Below are positions 1 to 5,499 of a stretch of 5,499 nt of DNA, piece by piece. The notes beneath the pieces are model-generated. The model searched no databases, was not told the DNA's origin, and saw only the letters and a program-made list of their open reading frames with translations. Position numbers and translations under genes: made by a program. Each line of letters begins with the position of its first letter. Within the stretch, counting starts at the first letter, position 1. The DNA is from Candidatus Falkowiibacteriota bacterium. GTDB taxonomy: Bacteria; Patescibacteriota; Patescibacteriia; Patescibacteriales; GWC2-42-12. The stretch covers positions 1 through 5,499 of the forward strand of contig JACQYU010000040.1 of NCBI GenBank assembly GCA_016208065.1. Reading direction: 5' to 3'.

Positions 1-1151
1 AAGGTTTTTCGGTCAACCGCGTATAAGCCAAACTTCGGGCCATAGCCCCGGGCCCATTCAAAATTATCAATTAAAGACCAATAAAAATAACCCTGAACGT
101 TAATTCCTTCGCCAATGGCTTGATGGACATATTTTAAATGATTAACAATAAATTCCGCGCGCTGATCATCATGCGCGTCCGCCAAGCCGTTTTCCATAAT
201 AAATAGCGGCTTATTGAATTTTTTATAATTTTTTAAAACCCGGTAAATTCCAACCGGATATATTTCCCAGCCCATATCAGTAATTTTTTTATTTTCATTT
301 TTTATGAATGGCGGACGCCAGATTATCCGGTCATGAAAATAATAATCAAGGCCCAGAAAATCAAATTCATTTTTTAATTTTTTTACAAAACGATTGTTCC
401 AGCAATGGTTAGCCAGTTTGGCAAAAACAATTTCCAGCGGATGCCCTTTCCGCGCGGGTTCAAAAAAATTAGTTAGCATGGTCAAACCGACTTTAGCTCT
501 AGGAAATTTTTCGTGGATTATTTCATAGCTTGACCGATGCGCCTTAATTAAATTATTATAATCTTTTAAAGCTTGCCAAGCATTTTTTTTATTCGGCGGA
601 AATTTTCCGGTTAAATAGCCGTTGGCAACGTATACCATGGGCTCGTTGATTGTCACCCAATAATCAACAAATTCTCCCAGTTCGTCCGCTATCAATTTAA
701 CATACCGCGAAAAATACTCCACGGCCTTTTTATTGGCCCAGCCGCCCTCGGCCATCAGCCAAACCGGGCTAGTCCAATGCCAAAGCGTTAAAATAATTTT
801 TAAATTTCTTTTTTTGGCGACTTGCAATATTTTCTTATAATATTCAATTTCCGCCTGATTAAAACAACCCTTAACCGGCTCAAGCCTGGCCCATTCAACG
901 CCTAGCCGATAAGCGCCGCAGTTTAATTTTTCAGCTAAAGAAAAATCTTCTTCATATCTATTATATGAATCACATGCCCGGCCGCAGATAAAATCGTCCG
1001 GATTTTTGCCTTCAGCCTTTAATTCTTTAGTTCTTACTGCCGACCTTTCCCATTGGCTCCAATCGTTGGTAATACCGCCTTCAATTTGATAGGCTGAAGT
1101 GGAGACGCCCCAAAGAAAACCAACCGGAAATTTTAAAATTTGTTTTGGCAT
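1..1151 (-). CDS. Glycoside hydrolase family 1 beta-glycosidase, C-terminus outside the window
   Basis: Retaining beta-glycosidase (beta-glucosidase/beta-galactosidase type) with a TIM-barrel fold, likely hydrolysing beta-linked sugars in the cytoplasm; I see no signal peptide. The minus frame opens at the ATG at 1151-1149 and stays open to the window edge, giving 383 codons. Landmarks are an N-terminal FLWGVSTSAYQIEG (residues 12-25, with sugar-binding Gln22), LTLWHWTSP near 121-129, acid/base motif TINEP with Glu170, DFLGLDYY near 264-271, MGWEIYP near 293-299, nucleophile motif FIMENGLA with Glu320, and YWSLIDNFEWARGYG at 357-371. Both catalytic glutamates are present. Family members usually run about 400-480 residues, so probably only a short tail is missing. 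NDWSQWE after the first motif slightly recalls archaeal-type GH1 enzymes, but substrate cannot be read from this. The gene is divergent from infB and has no Shine-Dalgarno; a TATAAT lies about 8 bp before the start. The family is secure, the specificity unknown. Confidence 0.95.
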   Translation of the reverse strand, partial: MPKQILKFPVGFLWGVSTSAYQIEGGITNDWSQWERSAVRTKELKAEGKNPDDFICGRACDSYNRYEEDFSLAEKLNCGAYRLGVEWARLEPVKGCFNQAEIEYYKKILQVAKKRNLKIILTLWHWTSPVWLMAEGGWANKKAVEYFSRYVKLIADELGEFVDYWVTINEPMVYVANGYLTGKFPPNKKNAWQALKDYNNLIKAHRSSYEIIHEKFPRAKVGLTMLTNFFEPARKGHPLEIVFAKLANHCWNNRFVKKLKNEFDFLGLDYYFHDRIIWRPPFIKNENKKITDMGWEIYPVGIYRVLKNYKKFNKPLFIMENGLADAHDDQRAEFIVNHLKYVHQAIGEGINVQGYFYWSLIDNFEWARGYGPKFGLYAVDRKT

Positions 1152-1159
1152 ATAATAAT

Positions 1160-1165
1160 ATTATA
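1160..1165 (-). promoter_or_regulatory. Candidate -10 box for the glycosidase gene
   Basis: Read on the minus strand this is a perfect TATAAT only 8 bp before the ATG at 1151. If used, transcription would start within a few bases of the start codon, giving a nearly leaderless mRNA, which fits the absence of a ribosome-binding site. No good -35 box is seen at 16-18 bp. A second minus-strand TACAAT at 1199-1194 is an alternative. The region is A/T-rich, so a chance match is possible. Confidence 0.35.
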
Positions 1166-1174
1166 ACTTTTTTA

Positions 1175-1203
1175 TTGACTTTAGGCTAATTTTATTGTAA
1201 AGT
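1175..1203 (+). promoter_or_regulatory. Candidate sigma-70 promoter for the infB operon
   Basis: TTGACT (1175-1180), a 17-bp spacer and TAAAGT (1198-1203) lie in the divergent spacer before infB. The -35 matches consensus at 5 of 6 positions and the -10 at 4 of 6. No other plus-strand gene precedes infB in the window, so a promoter is expected here. The transcript would carry a leader of roughly 195 bases containing the whole composite palindromic repeat. Confidence 0.4.
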
Positions 1204-1246
1204 AAGAAAATAAATTAGTTTTTATTATTGTGAACGACCCTTTTTC

Positions 1247-1369
1247 TGTCATCCTGGAGCGAAACGGAGTGGAGCGATAGGATCTTGACGAGATTCTATC
1301 GCCTGCCTGCCTGCCTGCCGGACAGGCTGGCCGGTAGGCAGGGTCGCTCTAGCTCCCTCCAGAATGACA
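1247..1369. repeat. Palindromic intergenic element A (TGTCATCCTGGAG type)
   Basis: A 123-bp element bounded by near-perfect terminal inverted repeats, TGTCATCCTGGAG at 1247-1259 and CTCCAGAATGACA at 1357-1369 (12 of 13 positions pair). Inside are two further stems: GCGATAGGATCT at 1274-1285 against AGATTCTATCGC at 1291-1302 (one mismatch, 5-base loop), and a GC-rich hairpin at 1310-1342. It has no coding capacity. The TGTCA...TGACA termini are shared with elements B and C, but the adjoining sequence differs, so this looks like a related subfamily. No clear target-site duplication is visible. Confidence 0.85.
1301..1342. repeat. GCCT tandem repeat and GC-rich hairpin inside element A
   Basis: Four perfect GCCT units run from 1301 to 1316. 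They lead into a stem of CCTGCCTGCCGG (1310-1321) pairing with CCGGTAGGCAGG (1331-1342), 11 of 12 positions, across a 9-base loop. The tetranucleotide run could slip and vary in copy number between strains. Confidence 0.7.
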
Positions 1370-1378
1370 AAACAACGA

Positions 1379-1394
1379 TCTCCTCGCAATGACA
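1379..1394. repeat. Isolated terminus of an element B/C-type repeat before infB
   Basis: TCTCCTCGCAATGACA is, apart from its first base, the exact reverse complement of the left terminus TGTCATTGCGAGGAG of elements B and C (15 of 16 positions). It sits 9 bp after the end of element A. It therefore looks like a leftover terminus of the other subfamily, making the infB leader a composite of two repeats. It ends 11 bp before the infB start codon. Confidence 0.75.
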
Positions 1395-1405
1395 TTTAAG
1401 CAATT

Positions 1406-3331
1406 ATGAATATTACCGAACTTGCCAGAATTTTAAAAGTTCCGACCCAGGAGCTGCGCGATAAGCTGCCGCTCATCGGTTTTGATATTGGCCAAAAAGC
1501 CATTAAGGTGGACGGTAAAATCGCCCAACGGATTATTAATGAATGGCCGATTTTAATTAAACAGCTGGCGGCCAAACAGCAGGCGGAAAAAAAACAAGAA
1601 ATAACGGCCGTAGCGCAAACGGCGGAAAAACCGGCAATAAAAATACCGAAATTCATTACCGTCAGGGATTTTTCCTTTGCCACCGGCTCGCCGATAAATA
1701 AAATTTTATCGGAATTGATGAAAAATGGAATTTTCAGTTCGCTTAACGAAAAAATTGATTTTGATACCGCGGCCATTATCGGCCAAGACTTGGGCTTAAA
1801 TATCGTGCCGGCCGAAGAGAGCGAAGCTAAAGATGAAAATGAGGAAACCGATATCTTAAAGAGAATTTTAGGCCAAGAAAACCAAACCGATTTAATATCC
1901 AGAGCGCCGATTATCGTGATTATGGGACATGTTGACCACGGCAAAACAAAACTTCTGGACGCTATCAGGCAAACCGACGTGGTGGCTCACAAAGATAAGC
2001 CTATTACTTTCATAGATACTCCGGGACACGAAGCTTTTACCGCTATGCGCAACCGCGGCGCTAAAATCGCCGACATCGCTATTTTAGTCGTAGCCGCTGA
2101 CGACGGCGTTAAGCCGCAAACGGTTGAAGCTTACCGCATTATTGAAGCGGCTAAAATTCCTTTTGTCGTGGCGATTAATAAAATTGACAAGCCGGAAGCC
2201 AATATTGACATGGTTAAGCGCGAGTTGGGCGAACAGCTTAATATCGTGCCTGAAGATTGGGGCGGTAAAACCGTTTGTCTGCCGATTTCGGCTAAAAATA
2301 ATCTTGGCATCGGCGAACTTTTGGATATGCTGCTCTTAACCGCGGAAATGGAAACTAAAAATATTCAAGCCAACCCCGGTTCTAGCGCTTCGGGCACTAT
2401 TATTGAGTCGCATATTGACCGCGGCCAAGGACCGGTAGCGACTATTTTAATTCAAAACGGCACTTTGCGCGTCGGCGATCCAATGGTTTTTAACGGGCTG
2501 TTTTACGGCAAAGTAAGGGCTTTGGAGGATTATACCGGGAAAAACGTCGCTCTAGCCAAACCTTCTATGCCGGTAAAAATAATCGGCCTTAAAATGGCGC
2601 CGAAGATCGGCGATGTTATGCAAATCGGCCAGGGCGAAAAACTCAAAACCAGCAAAACTTTCGCGCGCGCGAACGAAACGGCTAAGACAAAAGAAGAAAA
2701 AAAGGCCGCGGTTGACGTTAAAAATATAAACATTATTATAAAAAGCGATGTCTTAGGCTCGGGTGAAGCTATTGAAGGGTCGCTCGCGAAAATCGACCAG
2801 GAAGAAGTTAAAATAAATATCATCGCGAAAGGCCTGGGCAATATAACCGAAGGCGATATCGCGCGAGCCGAGGGAAGCCATGCTAAAATCTTAGGCTTTA
2901 ACGTCCAGATAACTCCGCTGGCGCAAAAGCTAGCCAGAGAAAAAAACGTTGAAGTTAAAAGCTACCGGATAATTTACGAATTAATTAACGACCTTAAGGC
3001 CGAAGTTGATAGCCTAATTGAATCAAAAATGGCAAGGCTTGATTTAGGCAGAATGAAAGTTTTAGCGATCTTTAGAACGGAAAAATCCAGCCAAATCATT
3101 GGCGGACGGATACTGGACGGAAGAGTTGAGGCTAACTCCTTAATTGAAGTTATGCGCGATAAGCAGATTATAGCCGAAGGCAGATTGGCAAAGCTCCAAA
3201 TCGCCAAGCAAAACGTCAGCGTAGTTGACGTTAACCAGGAATGCGGCATTAATTTTGAAGGCAAACCGGTGATTAAAGTTGATGATATTTTGCAGTTTTA
3301 TAAAATGGAAAAAGTAAAAAAAGAAATATAG
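1406..3331 (+). CDS. infB: Translation initiation factor IF-2 with the switch I/G2 segment missing
   Basis: IF-2 is the GTPase that recruits fMet-tRNA to the 30S subunit and promotes 50S joining. The 641 residues contain an N-terminal helical segment (about 1-60), an IF2_N domain (about 83-135), the G domain (about 167-315), the beta-barrel domain II (about 325-410), domain III (about 440-525, with GFNVQITP) and the tRNA-binding C-terminal barrel (about 540-637, with [18 protein letters not shown]). Visible GTPase motifs are G1 GHVDHGKT (174-181), G3 DTPGH (204-208), G4 NKID (258-261) and G5 SAK (295-297). Oddly, TDVVA (190-194) is followed at once by [14 protein letters not shown]. The segment that normally reads close to GEAGGITQHIGAYQV, with the G2 threonine, is absent, about 16 codons short with the frame kept. 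ATG 1406 is chosen because an in-frame TAA lies at 1397-1399. No Shine-Dalgarno is visible. rbfA follows after 2 bp. Confidence 0.97.
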   Translation: MNITELARILKVPTQELRDKLPLIGFDIGQKAIKVDGKIAQRIINEWPILIKQLAAKQQAEKKQEITAVAQTAEKPAIKIPKFITVRDFSFATGSPINKILSELMKNGIFSSLNEKIDFDTAAIIGQDLGLNIVPAEESEAKDENEETDILKRILGQENQTDLISRAPIIVIMGHVDHGKTKLLDAIRQTDVVAHKDKPITFIDTPGHEAFTAMRNRGAKIADIAILVVAADDGVKPQTVEAYRIIEAAKIPFVVAINKIDKPEANIDMVKRELGEQLNIVPEDWGGKTVCLPISAKNNLGIGELLDMLLLTAEMETKNIQANPGSSASGTIIESHIDRGQGPVATILIQNGTLRVGDPMVFNGLFYGKVRALEDYTGKNVALAKPSMPVKIIGLKMAPKIGDVMQIGQGEKLKTSKTFARANETAKTKEEKKAAVDVKNINIIIKSDVLGSGEAIEGSLAKIDQEEVKINIIAKGLGNITEGDIARAEGSHAKILGFNVQITPLAQKLAREKNVEVKSYRIIYELINDLKAEVDSLIESKMARLDLGRMKVLAIFRTEKSSQIIGGRILDGRVEANSLIEVMRDKQIIAEGRLAKLQIAKQNVSVVDVNQECGINFEGKPVIKVDDILQFYKMEKVKKEI

Positions 3332-3333
3332 CT

Positions 3334-3675
3334 ATGTCCAGACGAATCGAACAACTTAATGAACAGCTAAAAGAACAATTAGCCAACTTAATAATAAAAG
3401 AAGTGGCTTTAGATAACGGCTTAATCACCGTTTGTTTTGTTAATTGCTCAACCGATTTAAAACACGCCAAAATCGCCATTTCAATTTTACCGGATAAATT
3501 CGGCCCGTCGGTTTTAAAGAAGCTTAGAAAACTTTCCGGCCTTTTCAGCCGGGAATTGAAAAATAAATTAAAAATCAGGCAAATTCCAAGATTTCATTGG
3601 GTGCTTGATAAAACCGAAAGCCGAGCGGCCGAGATTGAAGATATAATTAAAAAAATAAAAGAAGAAGAAATATAA
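3334..3675 (+). CDS. rbfA: Ribosome-binding factor A
   Basis: RbfA is a small KH-fold protein that binds the immature 30S subunit near helix 1 of 16S rRNA and supports late maturation, especially in the cold. The 113 residues match the usual 100-130. The pattern fits from end to end: RRIEQLNEQLKEQLANLI, then LITVCFVNCSTDLKHAKIAI (the beta strand and the S.DL..A signature), a helix with LRKLSGLFSRELKNKL, KIRQIPRFHWVLD, and a C-terminal helix. It starts 2 bp after the infB stop, so it is surely cotranscribed and perhaps translationally coupled; no Shine-Dalgarno is seen. The stop TAA is followed by one C and then a palindromic element, which separates it from the DHH gene it is normally close to. 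The C-terminus looks complete. Confidence 0.95.
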   Translation: MSRRIEQLNEQLKEQLANLIIKEVALDNGLITVCFVNCSTDLKHAKIAISILPDKFGPSVLKKLRKLSGLFSRELKNKLKIRQIPRFHWVLDKTESRAAEIEDIIKKIKEEEI

Positions 3676-3676
3676 C

Positions 3677-3793
3677 TGTCATTGCGAGGAGCGATAGCGA
3701 CAAAGCAATCTCACGAACAACAAACTTTTAACTAAAATTTAATATTCGTTAGATTGCTTCGCCCCGACCAAGGCGTCGGGGCTCGCAATGACA
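3677..3793. repeat. Palindromic intergenic element B (TGTCATTGCGAG type) between rbfA and nrnA
   Basis: A 117-bp element with perfect 12-bp terminal inverted repeats, TGTCATTGCGAG (3677-3688) and CTCGCAATGACA (3782-3793). Inner arms AAGCAATCTCACGAA (3703-3717) and TTCGTTAGATTGCTT (3745-3759) pair at 14 of 15 positions around an A/T-rich centre. The right arm carries an extra perfect 8-bp hairpin, GCCCCGAC/GTCGGGGC with a 6-base loop (3761-3782). It is non-coding. It starts 1 bp after the rbfA stop and ends where NrnA-like coding sequence begins, supplying an in-frame TGA (3789-3791). It resembles a non-autonomous mobile element or REP-like repeat; what mobilises it is unknown. Confidence 0.9.
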
Positions 3794-3794
3794 T

Positions 3795-3857
3795 GATAAT
3801 ATCCTCATCGCTACCCACGAACAGCCCGACGGCGACGCTTTAGCTTCGGTTTGCTTA
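3795..3857 (+). other. Orphaned 5' coding sequence of the DHH gene, containing metal-binding motif I
   Basis: In the frame of the downstream DHH gene these codons read DNILIATHEQPDGDALASV followed by CL. That is the conserved N-terminal strand and motif I (normally HxxPDxDA) of NrnA/pAp-phosphatase proteins, whose aspartates bind catalytic manganese. No ATG, GTG or TTG exists in this frame between the TGA at 3789-3791 and the ATG at 3858. Only a rare start such as ATC 3801 could include it. An ATG at 3793-3795, formed where the repeat's last A meets flanking TG, is out of frame by one base. The homology ends at the repeat boundary, so the true N-terminal residues appear to have been removed. 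Confidence 0.8.
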
Positions 3858-4700
3858 ATGGCGGAAATTTTAAGCCTGTTAAATAAAAAATATCGGCTTT
3901 ATTGCTACGACCAAGTCAACCATCAATACGGCTTTTTGCCGCATTTGGATGAGCTGAAAAATTCTTACGAAAATTTTAATTTTGATTTAATTATTACGCT
4001 TGATTGCGGCTCGGTTGAACGCACGAAGCTGGATAAAGAAATTTTAAGCCGGCGGCCGGATCAGCCGGTTTTGGAAATTGACCATCACCCGATAACGCGC
4101 GCTTACGCCGATTTGGAAATTCGCGACTCAACCGCGGCCGCGACCACGGAAATATTATATTATTTCCTTAAAGCCAATAAAATAAAAATAAATAAAAATA
4201 TGGCGAGCTGCATTCTAACCGGAATTCTAACCGACACGGGAAATTTTCTTTATCCCTCGACTTCTTCGGAAACCGTCAATATCGCTTCGGAAATGCTGGT
4301 TAAGGGGGCTAAACTGCCGCAAATTATGGAAAATACCTGGCGCAATAAATCAATCGCTTCCATGAAAACCTGGGGCAAAGCCATGTCGCGCTTAAAGATC
4401 AACCAACAATATAAATTCGGCTTTACGGTTTTAAAAAAAGAAGATGTGCCGGCCGAAGTAACCGAAGAAGAGCTTGAGGGCATGTCCGGATTTCTAAGCA
4501 ATTTAAATGAAGTTAACGGCATAATGCTTTTGCGCGAGCTGCCTGACGGGCGGATAAAAGGCAGTCTGCGCACTTCCAAGCCTGATATTGATATTTCAAA
4601 ACTGGCCCGCGTTTTAGGCGGCGGCGGGCATGCCAAAGCGGCCGGCTTTACGGTAGAAGGAAAAATTGAAGAGACGGAAAAGGGGTGGAAGATAGTCTAG
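3858..4700 (+). CDS. nrnA: DHH/DHHA1 phosphoesterase, NrnA (nano-RNase/pAp phosphatase) type, 5'-truncated
   Basis: NrnA-type enzymes are cytoplasmic manganese-dependent phosphoesterases that degrade 2-5 nt RNAs and/or dephosphorylate pAp. From ATG 3858 the product has 280 residues: motif II LIITLDCGS (Asp49), motif III IDHHP (Asp75-His76-His77), motif IV GILTDTGNF (Asp125), a linker, and a C-terminal DHHA1 domain ending in RTSKPDIDISKLARVLGGGG and then HAKAAGF (GGGGH at 254-258). Motif I is missing from this product, though it is encoded immediately upstream in the same frame (3816-3839) without a usable start codon. Family members usually have about 310-340 residues, so the 22 codons upstream plus perhaps 10-25 lost ones would complete it. 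As annotated the protein should lack metal ligands and be inactive, unless a non-standard start is used or the sequence holds a 1-base error. It follows infB and rbfA, as in many bacteria. A second palindromic element follows its TAG stop after 1 bp. Confidence 0.88.
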   Translation: MAEILSLLNKKYRLYCYDQVNHQYGFLPHLDELKNSYENFNFDLIITLDCGSVERTKLDKEILSRRPDQPVLEIDHHPITRAYADLEIRDSTAAATTEILYYFLKANKIKINKNMASCILTGILTDTGNFLYPSTSSETVNIASEMLVKGAKLPQIMENTWRNKSIASMKTWGKAMSRLKINQQYKFGFTVLKKEDVPAEVTEEELEGMSGFLSNLNEVNGIMLLRELPDGRIKGSLRTSKPDIDISKLARVLGGGGHAKAAGFTVEGKIEETEKGWKIV

Positions 4701-4701
4701 C

Positions 4702-4850
4702 TGTCATTGCGAGGAGCCCGTTCCGCCAGCCGGCGGACAGGCGACGAAGCAATCTCACGAACATTTTTCTAAAATAAAACTTATTTATAAAAATAATCTT
4801 TAAATTCAATAAATAGTACGCGAGATTGCTTCGCTACGCTTGCAATGACA
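4702..4850. repeat. Palindromic intergenic element C between nrnA and clpP
   Basis: A 149-bp relative of element B. The left terminus TGTCATTGCGAGGAGC is identical to B over its first 16 bases; the right terminus ends TTGCAATGACA. Inner arms CGAAGCAATCTCACG (4745-4759) and CGCGAGATTGCTTCG (4819-4833) pair at 14 of 15 positions around an A/T-rich centre longer than that of B. The extra GC-rich hairpin, TCCGCC/GGCGGA with a 4-base loop (4722-4737), is in the left arm, whereas B has its hairpin in the right arm. It begins 1 bp after the nrnA stop. In RNA the long stem could limit read-through or protect the operon's 3' end, but there is no U-tract, so I do not call a terminator. Confidence 0.88.
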
Positions 4851-4871
4851 GGCACGAGATTGACATTGCAA
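4840..4871. repeat. Inverted repeat spanning the end of element C and the clpP -35 box
   Basis: TTGCAATG (4840-4847) is exactly complementary to CATTGCAA (4864-4871) across 16 bases. The right arm overlaps the last bases of the TTGACA box of the clpP promoter. It may be an operator, a remnant of a second element terminus, or chance in A/T-rich sequence. Confidence 0.4.
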
Positions 4872-4888
4872 ACTAAATTAACTACAAT
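4860..4888 (+). promoter_or_regulatory. Strong sigma-70-like promoter for clpP
   Basis: A perfect TTGACA (4860-4865), an ideal 17-bp spacer and TACAAT (4883-4888, 5 of 6 matches) precede clpP. Transcription would start near 4895, leaving a leader of about 37 bases. It lies just outside element C, so clpP is probably transcribed independently of the infB operon. Confidence 0.75.
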
Positions 4889-4889
4889 A

Positions 4890-4924
4890 AATTCGTAATT
4901 CATAATTCTTAATTTTTAATTGAA
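4890..4924 (+). repeat. Heptamer tandem repeat (AATTCNT) in the clpP leader
   Basis: Five consecutive 7-base units, AATTCGT, AATTCAT, AATTCTT, AATTTTT and AATTGAA, fill nearly the whole predicted leader between the -10 box and the clpP start. The first three differ at one position; the last two are degenerate. It is unstructured and A/T-rich, with no Shine-Dalgarno. Confidence 0.6.
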
Positions 4925-4931
4925 TAACCAT

Positions 4932-5499
4932 ATGCCACTTATACCAACCGTGATTGAAAAATCCGGGCAAATCGAGCGCGCTTACGATATTTATTCGCGC
5001 CTTTTAAAAGACCGCATTATTTTTTTAGGCGAGCCGATTAACGACCATACGGCCAATATCATTATCGCCCAATTTTTGTTTCTAGACGCCGAAAGCAAAG
5101 GCAAAGACATAAAATTTTACATTAACACGCCCGGCGGATCGGTAACGGCCGGCCTGGCGATTTACGATACCATGCAATATGTAAAATCCGATGTCTCCAC
5201 GATTTGCGTCGGCTTGGCCGCTTCCATGGGCGCGGTACTGCTCGCGGCCGGCGCCAAAGGCAAAAGATTCAGCCTGCCTAATTCGGAAATTTTAATCCAC
5301 CAGGTTATGGGCGGTTTTGAAGGCCAAGCCTCGGACATAAAAATCCACTCCGAGCATATTTTAAGAGTCAGGGAAAAACTCAATAAAATTTTAGCCAAGC
5401 ATACGAACCAGCCCATAGGCACAATTGAAAAAGATACTGACCGCGACCATTTTATGTCGGCCGATGAATCCGTAAAATACGGCATAATTGATAAAGTAA
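4932..5499 (+). CDS. clpP: ATP-dependent Clp protease proteolytic subunit ClpP, C-terminus outside the window
   Basis: ClpP is the serine peptidase that forms a double heptameric barrel and, with ClpX or ClpA/C unfoldases, degrades regulatory and damaged cytoplasmic proteins. The 189 visible codons cover almost all of a roughly 195-210-residue family member. They start [20 protein letters not shown], the usual N-terminus, followed by [15 protein letters not shown]. The catalytic triad is complete: Ser98 in GLAASMGA, His123 in LIHQ and Asp172 in [11 protein letters not shown]. The oligomerisation strand [18 protein letters not shown] is intact. ATG 4932 is chosen because it gives the standard family start and lies about 37 bp after the predicted transcription start; no ribosome-binding site is visible. 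Only the last few residues appear to be cut by the window edge. Whether clpX follows cannot be seen. Confidence 0.96.
   Translation, partial: MPLIPTVIEKSGQIERAYDIYSRLLKDRIIFLGEPINDHTANIIIAQFLFLDAESKGKDIKFYINTPGGSVTAGLAIYDTMQYVKSDVSTICVGLAASMGAVLLAAGAKGKRFSLPNSEILIHQVMGGFEGQASDIKIHSEHILRVREKLNKILAKHTNQPIGTIEKDTDRDHFMSADESVKYGIIDKV

Noticed and set aside
1247..1369. tRNA or structured riboswitch in the infB leader
   Set aside because: The stems do not form a cloverleaf, there is no T-loop GTTCNANNC consensus or CCA end, and the termini match the repeat family.
1396..1944. Open minus-strand frame of 182 codons under the start of infB
   Set aside because: It is antisense to a clear IF-2 reading frame, its translation is low-complexity and Ser/Ile/Phe-rich, and it matches no family I know.
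1970..1996. Intein or intron remnant at the IF-2 P-loop region
   Set aside because: Nothing is inserted here. The sequence is shorter than expected and no splicing motif or unusual residue is present.
2124..2339. Plus-strand alternative frame inside infB
   Set aside because: It overlaps the conserved G4/G5 region of IF-2 in another frame and its translation is basic, Leu/Lys/Ser-rich and featureless.
3761..3788. Rho-independent terminator after rbfA
   Set aside because: The GC hairpin is good but is followed by CGCAATGACA, not a T-run, and the next gene belongs to the same conserved operon.
3677..3793. Target-site duplications flanking the palindromic elements
   Set aside because: The flanks (ATATAAC and TGATAATA for B; GTCTAGC and GGCACG for C) show no convincing direct repeat, so the insertion mechanism cannot be inferred from this window.
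4250..4636. Open minus-strand frame under nrnA, with similar ones at 2530-2841, 2974-3264, 3273-3479 and 5162-5485
   Set aside because: All lie opposite conserved coding sequence with recognisable motifs, and are explained by codon bias leaving antisense frames open.
1247..4850. CRISPR array
   Set aside because: The repeated sequences are long palindromes separated by whole genes, not short direct repeats with uniform spacers, and no cas gene is present.

Overview
The window looks like a chromosomal segment of a candidate-phyla-radiation bacterium (Patescibacteria, probably a Parcubacteria-type lineage). This rests on the protein style, compact genes with very short gaps, A/T-rich coding with many TTA, ATT, AAA and AAT codons, no recognisable Shine-Dalgarno sequences, and a family of palindromic intergenic repeats. 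The assignment is inference, because no rRNA or lineage marker is present. The genes end in TAA or TAG and none contains an in-frame TGA, so the ordinary bacterial code fits.

Layout. Positions 1-1151 (minus strand) hold the first 383 codons of a family 1 glycoside hydrolase whose C-terminus lies outside the window. A 254-bp divergent spacer (1152-1405) carries candidate promoters and a composite palindromic repeat. A translation-related operon follows on the plus strand: infB (1406-3331, initiation factor IF-2), rbfA (3334-3675, ribosome-binding factor A, 2 bp after infB), and a DHH/DHHA1 phosphoesterase of the NrnA type (usable start 3858, end 4700). The order infB-rbfA-nrnA is a familiar bacterial arrangement. 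A second spacer (4701-4931) holds another palindromic element and a strong sigma-70-like promoter. The window ends inside clpP (4932-5499), the ATP-dependent protease peptidase subunit.

The genes mostly serve core functions: IF-2 places initiator tRNA and joins ribosomal subunits, RbfA matures the 30S subunit, NrnA-type enzymes degrade oligoribonucleotides or pAp, and ClpP degrades proteins. The glycosidase is a separate, divergently transcribed accessory enzyme.

I see no new defence or mobile system. Three points stand out. (1) The IF-2 G domain goes directly from the P-loop helix to the strand before DTPGH, so the switch I/G2 segment is absent although the frame is intact. (2) The conserved first metal-binding motif of the DHH protein (THEQPDGDA) is encoded upstream of any usable start and abuts the end of a palindromic repeat. 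The repeat seems to have removed the gene's 5' end, or to have left it one base out of frame with an ATG formed at the junction. (3) The repeats share one palindromic backbone with a GC-rich hairpin placed in either arm, and two of them begin 1 bp after stop codons.
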